Shown here piece after piece: positions 57,562 through 64,000 of a DNA stretch of 64,000 bases. Below the pieces are notes generated by a model that was given only the letters and a program-made list of their open reading frames with translations, had not been told where the DNA came from and searched no databases. This DNA is from Amycolatopsis rubida (GTDB lineage: Bacteria > Actinomycetota > Actinomycetes > Mycobacteriales > Pseudonocardiaceae), in contig NZ_FOWC01000002.1 of assembly GCF_900115345.1 (NCBI RefSeq), positions 372,001 through 436,000 of the forward strand, read 5' to 3'. A program made the translations under genes and the position numbers. Positions within the stretch are counted from its first letter, which is position 1. Each line of letters opens with the position of its first letter.

Positions 57562-57602
57562 GAGTGCTTGTCAAGGCATCTTTCCCGCCTTGACAAGCAC
57601 TC
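57562..57602. repeat. Perfect 16-bp-stem hairpin
   Basis: GAGTGCTTGTCAAGGC (57562-57577) and GCCTTGACAAGCACTC (57587-57602) with a 9-base loop ATCTTTCCC. Flanking GGCGG and CCGCC extend the stem with one mismatch. It resembles a terminator but lies between divergent genes. Confidence 0.85.
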
Positions 57603-57716
57603 ACCGCCCGTCAACACACTCAAGCTTCGGGGTGCCCCACGCAACCACCAAAAACCGGCGACCAACCCCCCGAATCCCCGCTAGCGTGAACCAACTACGC
57701 AAGAAGGGCGGGTACC

Positions 57717-58424
57717 ATGGACCACACCGAACTAACGAAGCGTTTCGCCACCCTGACCACCGCCCACCTGGCCGATGCCTGCCTGCGCGCCCGCCTGACC
57801 GTGCGATGCGCACCGGCCGGGACCAGGGGCGTTATCCCAGGACTCAAGCTAGGCGGAAGAGTCCGCCCAGCCAGACACTCCGGCAGCGTCGACGTCTTCC
57901 TGGAAGCGATCACCGCAGCCCGCCCAGGCGACGTCCTGGTAGCGGACAACCAAGGCCGCCAGGACGAGAGCTGCGTAGGCGACCTCATCACCGCCGAAGT
58001 CGCGTCAGCCGGACTCAGCGGCATCGTCATCTGGGGCCTGCACCGGGACACCGCCGAACTCCGCGAAATCGGTCTCCCCGTCTACAGCCTCGGATCGCTC
58101 CCCACCGGCCCTCTGCACCTCCACGACCGCGCCGCCAGCGCGCTCGAGTCCGCCACCGTCGGCGAATGGACCGTGACCACCGACGACCTGGTGTTCGGCG
58201 ACGACGACGGCGTCCTCTTCGTCCCGGCGGCCCAAGCCGACGACGTATTCCGGCTAGCCGAATCCATCCGCGACACCGAACACCGGCAAGCGGCGAAGAT
58301 CCGCGACGGCGTCACCCTCCGCGAACAGGTCCGCTTCAGCGAATTCCTGTCCCACCGGGAAACCGACCCGTCCTACACGTTCCGTCGGCACCTCCGCGTG
58401 AAAGACAGCGCCATTGAAGAATAA
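57717..58424 (+). CDS. RraA-family protein (HMG/oxaloacetate aldolase-like)
   Basis: A 235-residue RraA-fold protein. It has TTAHLADACLRARL, GRVRPARHSGSVDVFLEAI, PGDVLVADNQGRQDESCVGDLITAEVASAGLSGIVIWGLHRDT (the conserved G-D-x(20)-R-D core) and VFGDDDGVLFVP. Class II relatives cleave 4-hydroxy-4-methyl-2-oxoglutarate or decarboxylate oxaloacetate; RraA itself inhibits RNase E. The acidic D-x20-R-D residues favour an aldolase-type enzyme. The gene starts an operon; the next gene overlaps its 3' end by 11 bases. Confidence 0.87.
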   Translation: MDHTELTKRFATLTTAHLADACLRARLTVRCAPAGTRGVIPGLKLGGRVRPARHSGSVDVFLEAITAARPGDVLVADNQGRQDESCVGDLITAEVASAGLSGIVIWGLHRDTAELREIGLPVYSLGSLPTGPLHLHDRAASALESATVGEWTVTTDDLVFGDDDGVLFVPAAQADDVFRLAESIRDTEHRQAAKIRDGVTLREQVRFSEFLSHRETDPSYTFRRHLRVKDSAIEE

Positions 58425-59115
58425 GAAAACCGCCCTGGTCACCGGAGTCGGCAGGAAAGCCGGAATCGGCGCCGCAATCGCCAGCCGGCTGCGGGAGGAC
58501 GGCTGGACCGTCATCACCACCTACTGGTCCGGCTACGACCGCCGGATGCCCTGGGGTGCCGACGAAAACGTCCAGGGCATCGAAGCCGACCTAGCCGATC
58601 CGGCAACCCCGGCGAGGCTGTTCGACCAGATCGACGACGACGTCCAAGCACTGGTGCTGGCCCACTGCGAGTCGGTGAATTCCAGCCTGCTCGACACCAC
58701 AGTGGACAGTTTCGACCGGCACTTCGCGGTGAACGCCCGCGCAAGCTGGCTGTTGATCCGAGAGTTCGCCCAACGCTACCGCGGACCGCACGGCGCGGGC
58801 CGGATCGTCACGCTGACCAGCGATCACGTGGTGCACAACCTGCCGTACGGGGCAAGCAAGGGCGCGCTCGACCGGATTACTCTCGCCGCGGCCGGGGAAC
58901 TCGGCCACCTCGGCATCACAGCGAACGCGGTAAACCCCGGCCCGACCGACACCGGCTGGATCCCCGAAGCCCACCGCGACGCGTTCGCACAGCACAACCC
59001 GCTGGGCCGGATCGGCACCCCACGCGACTGCGCGAGTCTCGTCGCGTTCCTGTGCGGTCCGGAAGGCGGCTGGGTGAACGGTCAGGTCCTCGTCTCCAAC
59101 GGAGGTGCGCAGTGA
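58414..59115 (+). CDS. Short-chain dehydrogenase/reductase
   Basis: A 233-residue classical SDR. It has TALVTGVGRKAGIGAAIASRL (cofactor loop), FAVNARASWLLIREFA, VTLTSDHV (catalytic Ser), YGASKGALDRI (YxxxK) and AVNPGPTDTGWI. The start appears to be TTG 58414, overlapping the RraA gene; no in-frame ATG or GTG before the cofactor loop was seen. It is similar to 3-oxoacyl-ACP reductase-like SDRs. Its reaction in this operon is unknown. Confidence 0.88.
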   Translation: MKNKKTALVTGVGRKAGIGAAIASRLREDGWTVITTYWSGYDRRMPWGADENVQGIEADLADPATPARLFDQIDDDVQALVLAHCESVNSSLLDTTVDSFDRHFAVNARASWLLIREFAQRYRGPHGAGRIVTLTSDHVVHNLPYGASKGALDRITLAAAGELGHLGITANAVNPGPTDTGWIPEAHRDAFAQHNPLGRIGTPRDCASLVAFLCGPEGGWVNGQVLVSNGGAQ

Positions 59116-59504
59116 ACGACAAACATCTCGCGTACGTCCTGCTCCCCCGCGGCGAAACCGTGCTGCTGATCCGCCGCGCGCCAGGGACTTTCCTGGGCGG
59201 GCACTGGGAATTCCCCGGCGGGACCGTCGAACCCGGCGAAGCCTCGGAGACGACCGCGGTGCGGGAAGCCGCCGAGGAAACCGGGCTGCGCGTACGGCTC
59301 GCGGGCGAACGGGCCCGCCAATCCTGGCCGGGCCGCACCGGCAAACCGTTCACCGTGCACGCCGCCTACTACGACGCGCACCCGGAGTTCCTCGGCGACC
59401 TTCAGCTCAACCCGGCCGAACACGACGACCACCGCTGGCTGACCCCCGCCGACGCGGCCGGACTCCCCCTGTCCGACCACGTCAGGCAGGTATTGCTCGG
59501 CTGA
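59112..59504 (+). CDS. NUDIX hydrolase
   Basis: A 130-residue NUDIX protein with the complete box GGTVEPGEASETTAVREAAEETGL preceded by GGHWEFP, as in MutT/8-oxo-dGTPases. The GTG overlaps the SDR stop with GGAGG upstream, so it is the third gene of the RraA-SDR-NUDIX operon. A substrate such as 8-oxo-dGTP or another nucleoside diphosphate derivative is likely. The end overlaps the convergent glycerate kinase gene by 23 bases. Confidence 0.92.
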   Translation: MNDKHLAYVLLPRGETVLLIRRAPGTFLGGHWEFPGGTVEPGEASETTAVREAAEETGLRVRLAGERARQSWPGRTGKPFTVHAAYYDAHPEFLGDLQLNPAEHDDHRWLTPADAAGLPLSDHVRQVLLG

Positions 59505-60582
59505 AATCCCGAGCCAGCTGTGCGGCCCGGTCGGCCAGCAACGACCGGGCCTCGGCCACACACCGGTACTCGTCCGGCTCCACGTCCGTCAGCGCGTAAA
59601 CCCCGGCGAAGCCCGCTTCCCGCCATTCCGGCGCGGACAGCAGACACCGCCCGGCCACGGCGACGACCGGTGTGCCGCCCGCTGCCCGGAGAACGCCCAC
59701 TGGCGCTTTTCCATGCAGCGACTGGGTGTCCAGCGATCCTTCGCCGGTGACGACGAGCCGGGCATCGCGGGCCGCGGCCGGGAAACCCAGCAGCTCCAGC
59801 AGCAACTCGATCCCGGGCCGGATGCGAGCGCCGAGTCCGGTGAGCACACCGAACCCGACGCCGCCTGCCGCGCCAGCGCCCGGGGTGGTGGCGTGCGCGG
59901 AGCCCACAACTTCGGCCCACCGAGTCAGCCCGCGTTCCAGCGCCGCGATCTCGGCAGGACCAGCACCCTTCTGCGGTCCGTAAACCGCGGCGGCGCCATC
60001 CACACCCAGCAGCGGGTTGTCCACATCGGACGCCAGAACCATGTCCACTTCGGGCAGTCCAGACAGATCCACTGTGGACAACTCCGTCAACGCCGCACCG
60101 CCCGGGGCAAGCGGCGCACCGGAAGCGTCGAGCAATCGCGCACCCAAGGCGGTCAGCAATCCGGCTCCGCCGTCGGTGCAGGCACTGCCGCCGGCCCCGA
60201 GCACGATCTGCGTCGCCCCGGCAGCACAGGCGGCCGCGATCAGCTCGCCCGTGCCGTAGCTGGACGCGCTCAGCGGTTCCAGCCTGCCGCCGGGCAGCCG
60301 GTGCAGCCCGGATGCCTCCGCCAGCTCGATCACGGCGACCGTCTCGCGCAGCGCGTAGTACGCGGTGGTCCGGCGGCCGGTCGGGCCGGAAACCCGCACC
60401 GGAATCCGCTGGAACCCGGCGGCGACCGCAGCGGCGACTGTCCCGTCGCCGCCGTCCGCCACCGGCAGCTGCCGTACTGGCTCGCCCGGTGCGACTTCAG
60501 CGAACGCGGAGGCCACCACCTCCGCGACCTCCGCCGCGGTGAGCGAGCCCTTGAACTTGTCCGGAGCGACCAGAACAGTCAC
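59482..60582 (-). CDS. Glycerate kinase (GlxK/GarK family)
   Basis: A 366-residue glycerate kinase. Signatures include VLVAPDKFKGSLTAAEVA, QLPVADGGDGT, ASSYGTGELI, LGAGGSACTDGGAGLL, VASDVDNPLLG and VVTGEGSLDTQSL. It phosphorylates D-glycerate for entry into glycolysis. It lies last in a group of purine-degradation genes. Since allantoin breakdown yields glyoxylate, which bacteria convert to glycerate via tartronate semialdehyde, the position fits. The GTG overlaps the upstream stop (GTGA). Confidence 0.93.
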   Translation of the reverse strand: MTVLVAPDKFKGSLTAAEVAEVVASAFAEVAPGEPVRQLPVADGGDGTVAAAVAAGFQRIPVRVSGPTGRRTTAYYALRETVAVIELAEASGLHRLPGGRLEPLSASSYGTGELIAAACAAGATQIVLGAGGSACTDGGAGLLTALGARLLDASGAPLAPGGAALTELSTVDLSGLPEVDMVLASDVDNPLLGVDGAAAVYGPQKGAGPAEIAALERGLTRWAEVVGSAHATTPGAGAAGGVGFGVLTGLGARIRPGIELLLELLGFPAAARDARLVVTGEGSLDTQSLHGKAPVGVLRAAGGTPVVAVAGRCLLSAPEWREAGFAGVYALTDVEPDEYRCVAEARSLLADRAAQLARDFSRAIPA

Positions 60583-60956
60583 GCCGTGGCCTTGAACGCT
60601 CGCCAGTCGCCGATTTCCGTGATGTCCCGCAGCTGCACGTGCGAGGTCTGCGGCCGCCGCAGCAGCATCGCGAACGCCGAACTGCCGTCGGCCAGCTCGA
60701 TCACGCCCAGTTCCAGCTCCGGCGGTTCGGACGGGAGCACGCGGTCGCGCAGCTGGTCCAGCGTCAGGTCGTAAACCTCGCCGGAGATCGCCGCGCCGCC
60801 GTGCGCTACCGGGACCAGCGCCGGGCATTGCCCGCCTACCGAATAGAACCGGTACTTCGCGGCCGTCGTCGTTTCGGCCACCAGCGGCGCGCCGTCGAGC
60901 AAATGGTGCAGAGGTTCGCCGCGCATCGCGCCGCCGTTGAGGAACATCAGAGGCAT
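60579..60956 (-). CDS. Gamma-glutamylcyclotransferase-like/allophanate-hydrolase C-domain protein
   Basis: A 125-residue stand-alone AIG2/GGCT-like domain: MPLMFLNGGAMRGEPLHHLLDGAPLV, AKYRFYSVGGQCPALVPVAHGGAAISGEVYDL and EIGDWRAFK. Such proteins resemble the C-terminal domain of allophanate hydrolase (AtzF), which acts on the N-carboxyurea breakdown product. Its place between an NCS2 permease and glycerate kinase supports a role in ureide or urea-derived nitrogen release. ATG 60956 is used. Confidence 0.82.
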   Translation of the reverse strand: MPLMFLNGGAMRGEPLHHLLDGAPLVAETTTAAKYRFYSVGGQCPALVPVAHGGAAISGEVYDLTLDQLRDRVLPSEPPELELGVIELADGSSAFAMLLRRPQTSHVQLRDITEIGDWRAFKATA

Positions 60957-60972
60957 GGTGGTCCCTTTCTGG

Positions 60973-62415
60973 TTAGAGGATCGCCTTCACCACGTCGATT
61001 CCGAAATAGACGGTGAACACGAGCGCGAGCACAGTGAGGATCCACCCCGCTTCACGCCACTTCCCGCGGAAGGTCTTGATCAGCACGAACGCGATGAGCC
61101 CCGCGCCGATGCCGTTGGTGATGGAGTAGGTGAACGGAATGAGTGCGACCGTCAGGAACACCGGGATCGTGTAGTCCGGGTCGTGCCACGGGATAGTGCG
61201 GCACTGCGCCACCATCATCCCGCCGATCACCACGAGCGCGGGCGCGGCGGCCTGCGCCGGGACGATGCCCGCGATCGGCGTGAACAGCAGCGTCGCCCCG
61301 AACAAGAGTCCGGTCACGACACTCGCCAACCCGGTCCGCGCGCCCTCCCCGACACCGGCCGCGGACTCCAGGAACACGGTGTTCGGCGACGAGCCGGACA
61401 TCCCGCCCGCGATCGCCCCGGCCCCGTCCACGAACAGGATCCGGCCCATCCGCGGCACCCGGCCGTTCTTCGACAGCCCGGCCTCGGCCGACACGCTGGT
61501 GATGGTGCCCATCGCGTCGAAGAAGCCGGACAGCACCAGGGTGAACAGGAAAATCGTCGCGGTCAGCGCGCCCGCCTTGGCGAATCCGCCGAACAGGTCG
61601 ACGTGCCCGAGCAGGCCGAAGTCGGGAGCGGCGACGACGGAATGCGGCAGCGTCGGAGTCGTCAAACCCCATTCGCCGACACCGAATCCGTCGTGCAGCA
61701 CCACCGCGAGCACGGTGGCGGCGGCGATGCTGATCAGCACCGCGCCAGGCACCTTCCGCGACATCAGCACGGTCATCAGCAGCAGGCCGAAGCAGAACAC
61801 CGCGATCGGCCAGCCGTCGAGATGCCCGTCGAGCCCGAGCCGCACCGGGACGGTCGAATGCGCCGCGTCCGGGGTCCGCGTCACGAACCCGGCGCTCACC
61901 AGGCCGACCAGCGCGATGTACAAGCCGATGCCGACGGTGATCGCGGTTTTCAGCGGCCCGGGAATCGCGTTCATAATGCGTTCCCGGAGCCCGCTGACCG
62001 CCAACAGCACAATGCAGACACCTTCGAGCACTACCAGCCCGAAAGCCTGTGGCCACGTCATCGCCGGGGCCATCTGGAAGGCGACGATGCCGTTGATGCC
62101 GAGACCGGCGGCGAGCGCGAGCGGCGCGTTGCCGACGAGTCCCATGAGGACAGTCATCACGGCGGCGGCGAGTGCGGTCGCCGTGGTCACTTGCGTGGCG
62201 CTGAGTTTCGCGCCGGTGATGTCGGCGGAAGCGCCGAGGATGAGCGGGTTGAGCAAAACGATGTAGGCCATCGCGACGAAGGTGGTCAAGCCACCGCGTA
62301 CTTCCCGGCCTACCGTGGTTTCGCGGGCGCGTAGTTCAAAGAGACGCTCCACAATGGACTTGCGGTGCGGTCCGGGAGCCGAGGTCACCGCTTCGTCGAG
62401 GCGTACCTGGGTCAT
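60973..62415 (-). CDS. NCS2-family purine permease (guanine/hypoxanthine type)
   Basis: A 480-residue AzgA/GhxP-like permease. It starts with ERLFELRARETTVGREVRGGLTTFVAMAYIVLLNPLIL and carries GLGINGIVAF, LSGFFDAMGTI (the conserved F-D-x-x-G-T), GRILFVDGAGAIAGGMSGSSPNTVFLESAAGVGEGARTGLASVV and FTYSITNGIGAG. It imports guanine, hypoxanthine or adenine by proton symport. ATG 62415 follows GGGGAGGA. The next gene upstream is a nucleoside deaminase, then uricase, so imported purines feed urate oxidation. Confidence 0.93.
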   Translation of the reverse strand: MTQVRLDEAVTSAPGPHRKSIVERLFELRARETTVGREVRGGLTTFVAMAYIVLLNPLILGASADITGAKLSATQVTTATALAAAVMTVLMGLVGNAPLALAAGLGINGIVAFQMAPAMTWPQAFGLVVLEGVCIVLLAVSGLRERIMNAIPGPLKTAITVGIGLYIALVGLVSAGFVTRTPDAAHSTVPVRLGLDGHLDGWPIAVFCFGLLLMTVLMSRKVPGAVLISIAAATVLAVVLHDGFGVGEWGLTTPTLPHSVVAAPDFGLLGHVDLFGGFAKAGALTATIFLFTLVLSGFFDAMGTITSVSAEAGLSKNGRVPRMGRILFVDGAGAIAGGMSGSSPNTVFLESAAGVGEGARTGLASVVTGLLFGATLLFTPIAGIVPAQAAAPALVVIGGMMVAQCRTIPWHDPDYTIPVFLTVALIPFTYSITNGIGAGLIAFVLIKTFRGKWREAGWILTVLALVFTVYFGIDVVKAIL

Positions 62416-62545
62416 GCGTCCTCCCCTTGCCGGTGGGTGTGCCGAACGACGCCCCTGGCAGCAGGCAAGGGGCGGGGCGGCGGGACGGTTGCGTTTTTCT
62501 GGTGCTCCGGTCAGCACCGGGAGGGTGGCCCGGTGGGGTGGGGGC

Positions 62546-62588
62546 TCGTGAGTGCCGATCCCGGTTCTCACCGGGATCGGCCTCACGA
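62546..62588 (-). terminator. Hairpin after the deaminase gene
   Basis: TCGTGAG (62546-62552)/CTCACGA (62582-62588) and the inner CCGATCCCGG (62555-62564)/CCGGGATCGG (62571-62580). It lies 5 bases beyond the deaminase stop. The minus-strand core CCGGTGAGAACCGG equals that of the hairpin at 41063-41118. Confidence 0.85.
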
Positions 62589-62592
62589 CGGC

Positions 62593-63081
62593 TCAGTACT
62601 CGATCCGGTCGGAACGGTTGAGCCAGGCGGAGAACGGGGCGAAAGCCTCCGGTGTGGACACTCGCGAAACCGGGGTCTGCCAAGTTTCGCGCGGGTGCTC
62701 GAACAGCTCGTAGAAGGCCCGGTCGTCGAAACCGGCGCGGGCGGCGTCGTCGCGGTCGGCCGTGTACAGCACGCGGTCCACGCGCGCCCACAGCGACGAC
62801 GCGAGGCACATCGGGCACGGCTCGCACGAGGAGACGAGCACGCAGCCGGCCAGGGTGAACGTGCCGAGCGCCTGGCAGGCCGCGCGGATCGCGACCACCT
62901 CGGCGTGCGCGGTCGGGTCGAGCGACGGGGTGACGCGGTTGACGCCGGTCGCGACGATCTCGCCGTCCTTCACCACGAGCGCGCCGAACGGGCCGCCGCC
63001 GTCGGCGACGTTCTTCTCGGCGATCCGCACGCATTCGGCGAGCCAGGCGCGTTCGACGTCGGCATCGATGGACACGGTCAT
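62593..63081 (-). CDS. Nucleoside/guanine deaminase (CDA-fold)
   Basis: A 162-residue zinc-dependent deaminase of the GuaD type. The zinc site is TAHAEVVAI (His59, catalytic Glu61) and SSCEPCPMCLAS (Cys89, Cys92). The middle GGGPFGALVV and the ending WLNRSDRIEY are typical of guanine deaminases. It would turn guanine into xanthine, feeding the urate pathway. The ATG at 63081 is 38 bases downstream of the uricase stop, so the two are probably co-transcribed. Confidence 0.92.
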   Translation of the reverse strand: MTVSIDADVERAWLAECVRIAEKNVADGGGPFGALVVKDGEIVATGVNRVTPSLDPTAHAEVVAIRAACQALGTFTLAGCVLVSSCEPCPMCLASSLWARVDRVLYTADRDDAARAGFDDRAFYELFEHPRETWQTPVSRVSTPEAFAPFSAWLNRSDRIEY

Positions 63082-63118
63082 GACAGTACTGCTCCCAACA
63101 GCTCGCGTTTCGGTGTGC

Positions 63119-64000
63119 TCAGGACCAGGCCGGACCGGCGGGCGGGGCGTCGTCGCGCAGGACGGTGCCCTCGATCAGGCCGTAGGGCCGGTCGGCGGCG
63201 TAGAACACCTCGCCGGGGTTGTCGAGGCCGAACGGCTGGAGGTCGACGAGGAAGTGGTGTTTGTTCGGCAGCGCGAACCGGATCTCCGCGATCTCCGGAA
63301 CGGCCTCCAGCACCGCCTGGCCCATCGCGTACAGCGTCTGCTGGAGGGACTGGCTGTGCGTGCCGCCGAACGCGTCGAGCAGGGTGGCGAGCGCGGTCTC
63401 GTGCGCGTGCGCCCAGTCGGTCTCCTCGACCGAGTACCGCCAGGTCGCGGACACCGCGGTGGCGAGAATCCGGTCCTTGACCTCGGCCAGCGTGGTGTAT
63501 TCGTCGCGCGGGAAGCCCCAGAATTCGGATCCGGTCGAGTTGAGCACGGTCAGGTCTTCGACCCCGCCGAGCACCCAGGCCCGCTCGCCGTCGTAGGTGA
63601 CGCGCGTGGTGCGGGTGCCCGCCCCGGAACGGGCGAACGAGTGATGCGCCGGCCGGCCGCCGACCCGCAGCCGTTCCCACGGGTGAGCCACGACCCCGAC
63701 CCGGGCCGCGTGGATGCTCTCCTGCGTGGACACGAAATGCCGCGCCAGCCGCAGCGCGAAGTCCTCGATCTCGCCGATGCCGTCGCGGGCGAAGGCGAAC
63801 ACGGTGTTCTTCTGCGTGTCGGTGGCCAGCACCTTGTCGTTGGCCCCGGTCAGGTGGGTGTCGCTCATGTCGCCCGACAACGACACGCTGACGGTGAGGT
63901 CGGTGATCCGGTGTTCACCGCCGGCACTGCCTTCACGGTCGATGCGGACCAGCCGGTTTTCGGCCTTCCCGTAGCGGTTGTCGCCAAGAACGATCGCCAT
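63119..64000 (-). CDS. pucL: Urate oxidase (uricase)
   Basis: A 293-residue factor-independent urate hydroxylase, complete, its ATG being the last three bases of the window. It has MAIVLGDNRYGKAENRLVRI, the catalytic Thr and Lys region DNRYGKA and LATDTQKNTVFAFARDG, the T-fold FVSTQESIHAARV, and NKHHFLVDLQPFGLDNPGEVFYAADRPYGLIEGTV. It oxidises urate to 5-hydroxyisourate with O2 in the cytoplasm. The hydrolases and allantoin genes are probably to the right of the window. Confidence 0.95.
   Translation of the reverse strand: MAIVLGDNRYGKAENRLVRIDREGSAGGEHRITDLTVSVSLSGDMSDTHLTGANDKVLATDTQKNTVFAFARDGIGEIEDFALRLARHFVSTQESIHAARVGVVAHPWERLRVGGRPAHHSFARSGAGTRTTRVTYDGERAWVLGGVEDLTVLNSTGSEFWGFPRDEYTTLAEVKDRILATAVSATWRYSVEETDWAHAHETALATLLDAFGGTHSQSLQQTLYAMGQAVLEAVPEIAEIRFALPNKHHFLVDLQPFGLDNPGEVFYAADRPYGLIEGTVLRDDAPPAGPAWS

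Larger units (their letters stand above)
57274..57642. repeat. Dispersed repeat, copy B
   Basis: It shares with copy A (23261-23405) the left block CTGATTCCCTCAGGGTTCCC (57274-57293), the internal block GAGGCACCCAGCCCCTCC (57509-57526) and the right block (57607-57642). It is longer than copy A because of a 16-bp tandem array and a hairpin insertion. Confidence 0.8.
57066..57716. other. 651-bp intergenic region between divergent operons
   Basis: No gene was recognised. The region should contain the promoters of efeO and the RraA-like gene but is largely occupied by the dispersed repeat copy B, with a 16-bp tandem array and a perfect 16-bp-stem hairpin. A CTAGCGTGAAC word near 57679-57689 lies about 30 bases before the RraA-like start and could be a -10 region. 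Confidence 0.6.

Overview
The window comes from a high-GC actinomycete chromosome. Codons end almost always in G or C, GTG starts are common, and many starts look leaderless. Lineage-typical genes include Lsr2, an EspR-like XRE regulator, DUF5709, an Rv1733c-type membrane protein, a MAB_1171c-type membrane protein and an ECF sigma/anti-sigma pair. I infer a Pseudonocardiales organism (Amycolatopsis-like) from general resemblance only. No rRNA, tRNA, phage, transposase or CRISPR array was seen.

Left third (1-22 kb): a MocR-type regulator cut by the window edge, a molbindin, a CsbD stress protein, TetR plus FAD-monooxygenase, two tandem paralogous methyltransferases divergent from an FGGY sugar kinase, a hydrolase, an ECF sigma/zinc-finger anti-sigma pair, and a VanZ-RDD membrane protein. 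These are followed by a two-gene alkylation-repair operon (Ada-AlkA fusion and Ogt) with a 21-bp minisatellite just downstream. Next come a PEP-mutase/isocitrate-lyase family enzyme, peptide deformylase, a class V aminotransferase with an enoyl-CoA hydratase, and a GNAT/TetR pair with twin palindromic operators.

Centre (22-42 kb): the most unusual locus is at 22.2-29.3 kb. An EspR-like regulator overlaps an ImmA/IrrE metalloprotease gene. Convergent to them are an SDR-like gene and an 1129-residue ketosynthase-ACP-alpha-oxoamine synthase fusion with no acyltransferase. A MAB_1171c-type membrane protein follows. I infer a protease-controlled minimal pathway to an amino-ketone or amino-alcohol lipid. 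To the right lie a MerR/thioredoxin operon, a second FAD-monooxygenase, MarR, a third paralogue of the methyltransferases, a secreted tripeptidyl-peptidase-like hydrolase, an Lrp/aminotransferase/permease amine-catabolism group, two adjacent pseudogenes (a TIGR00027-type methyltransferase and a GNAT), an extra Rho lacking the usual long N-terminus, and an ArsR-SRPBCC fusion.

Right third (42-64 kb): a ROK regulator and an M81 (MlrC-like) peptidase are divergent from a complete peptide-type ABC importer (lipoprotein, two permeases, fused double ATPase) ending in a ROK sugar kinase. Then come a metallo-beta-lactamase-fold protein, Lsr2, and an operon of EfeO, EfeB (Dyp peroxidase) and a secreted phospholipase C without the EfeU permease. 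An RraA-SDR-Nudix operon follows. The end is a leftward purine-catabolism group (uricase, nucleoside deaminase, NCS2 permease, AIG2/allophanate-hydrolase-like protein, glycerate kinase), consistent with using urate as nitrogen source and channelling its carbon to glycerate.

Several intergenic hairpins and two dispersed repeat families (23.26/57.27 kb; 41.08/62.56 kb) recur within the window.
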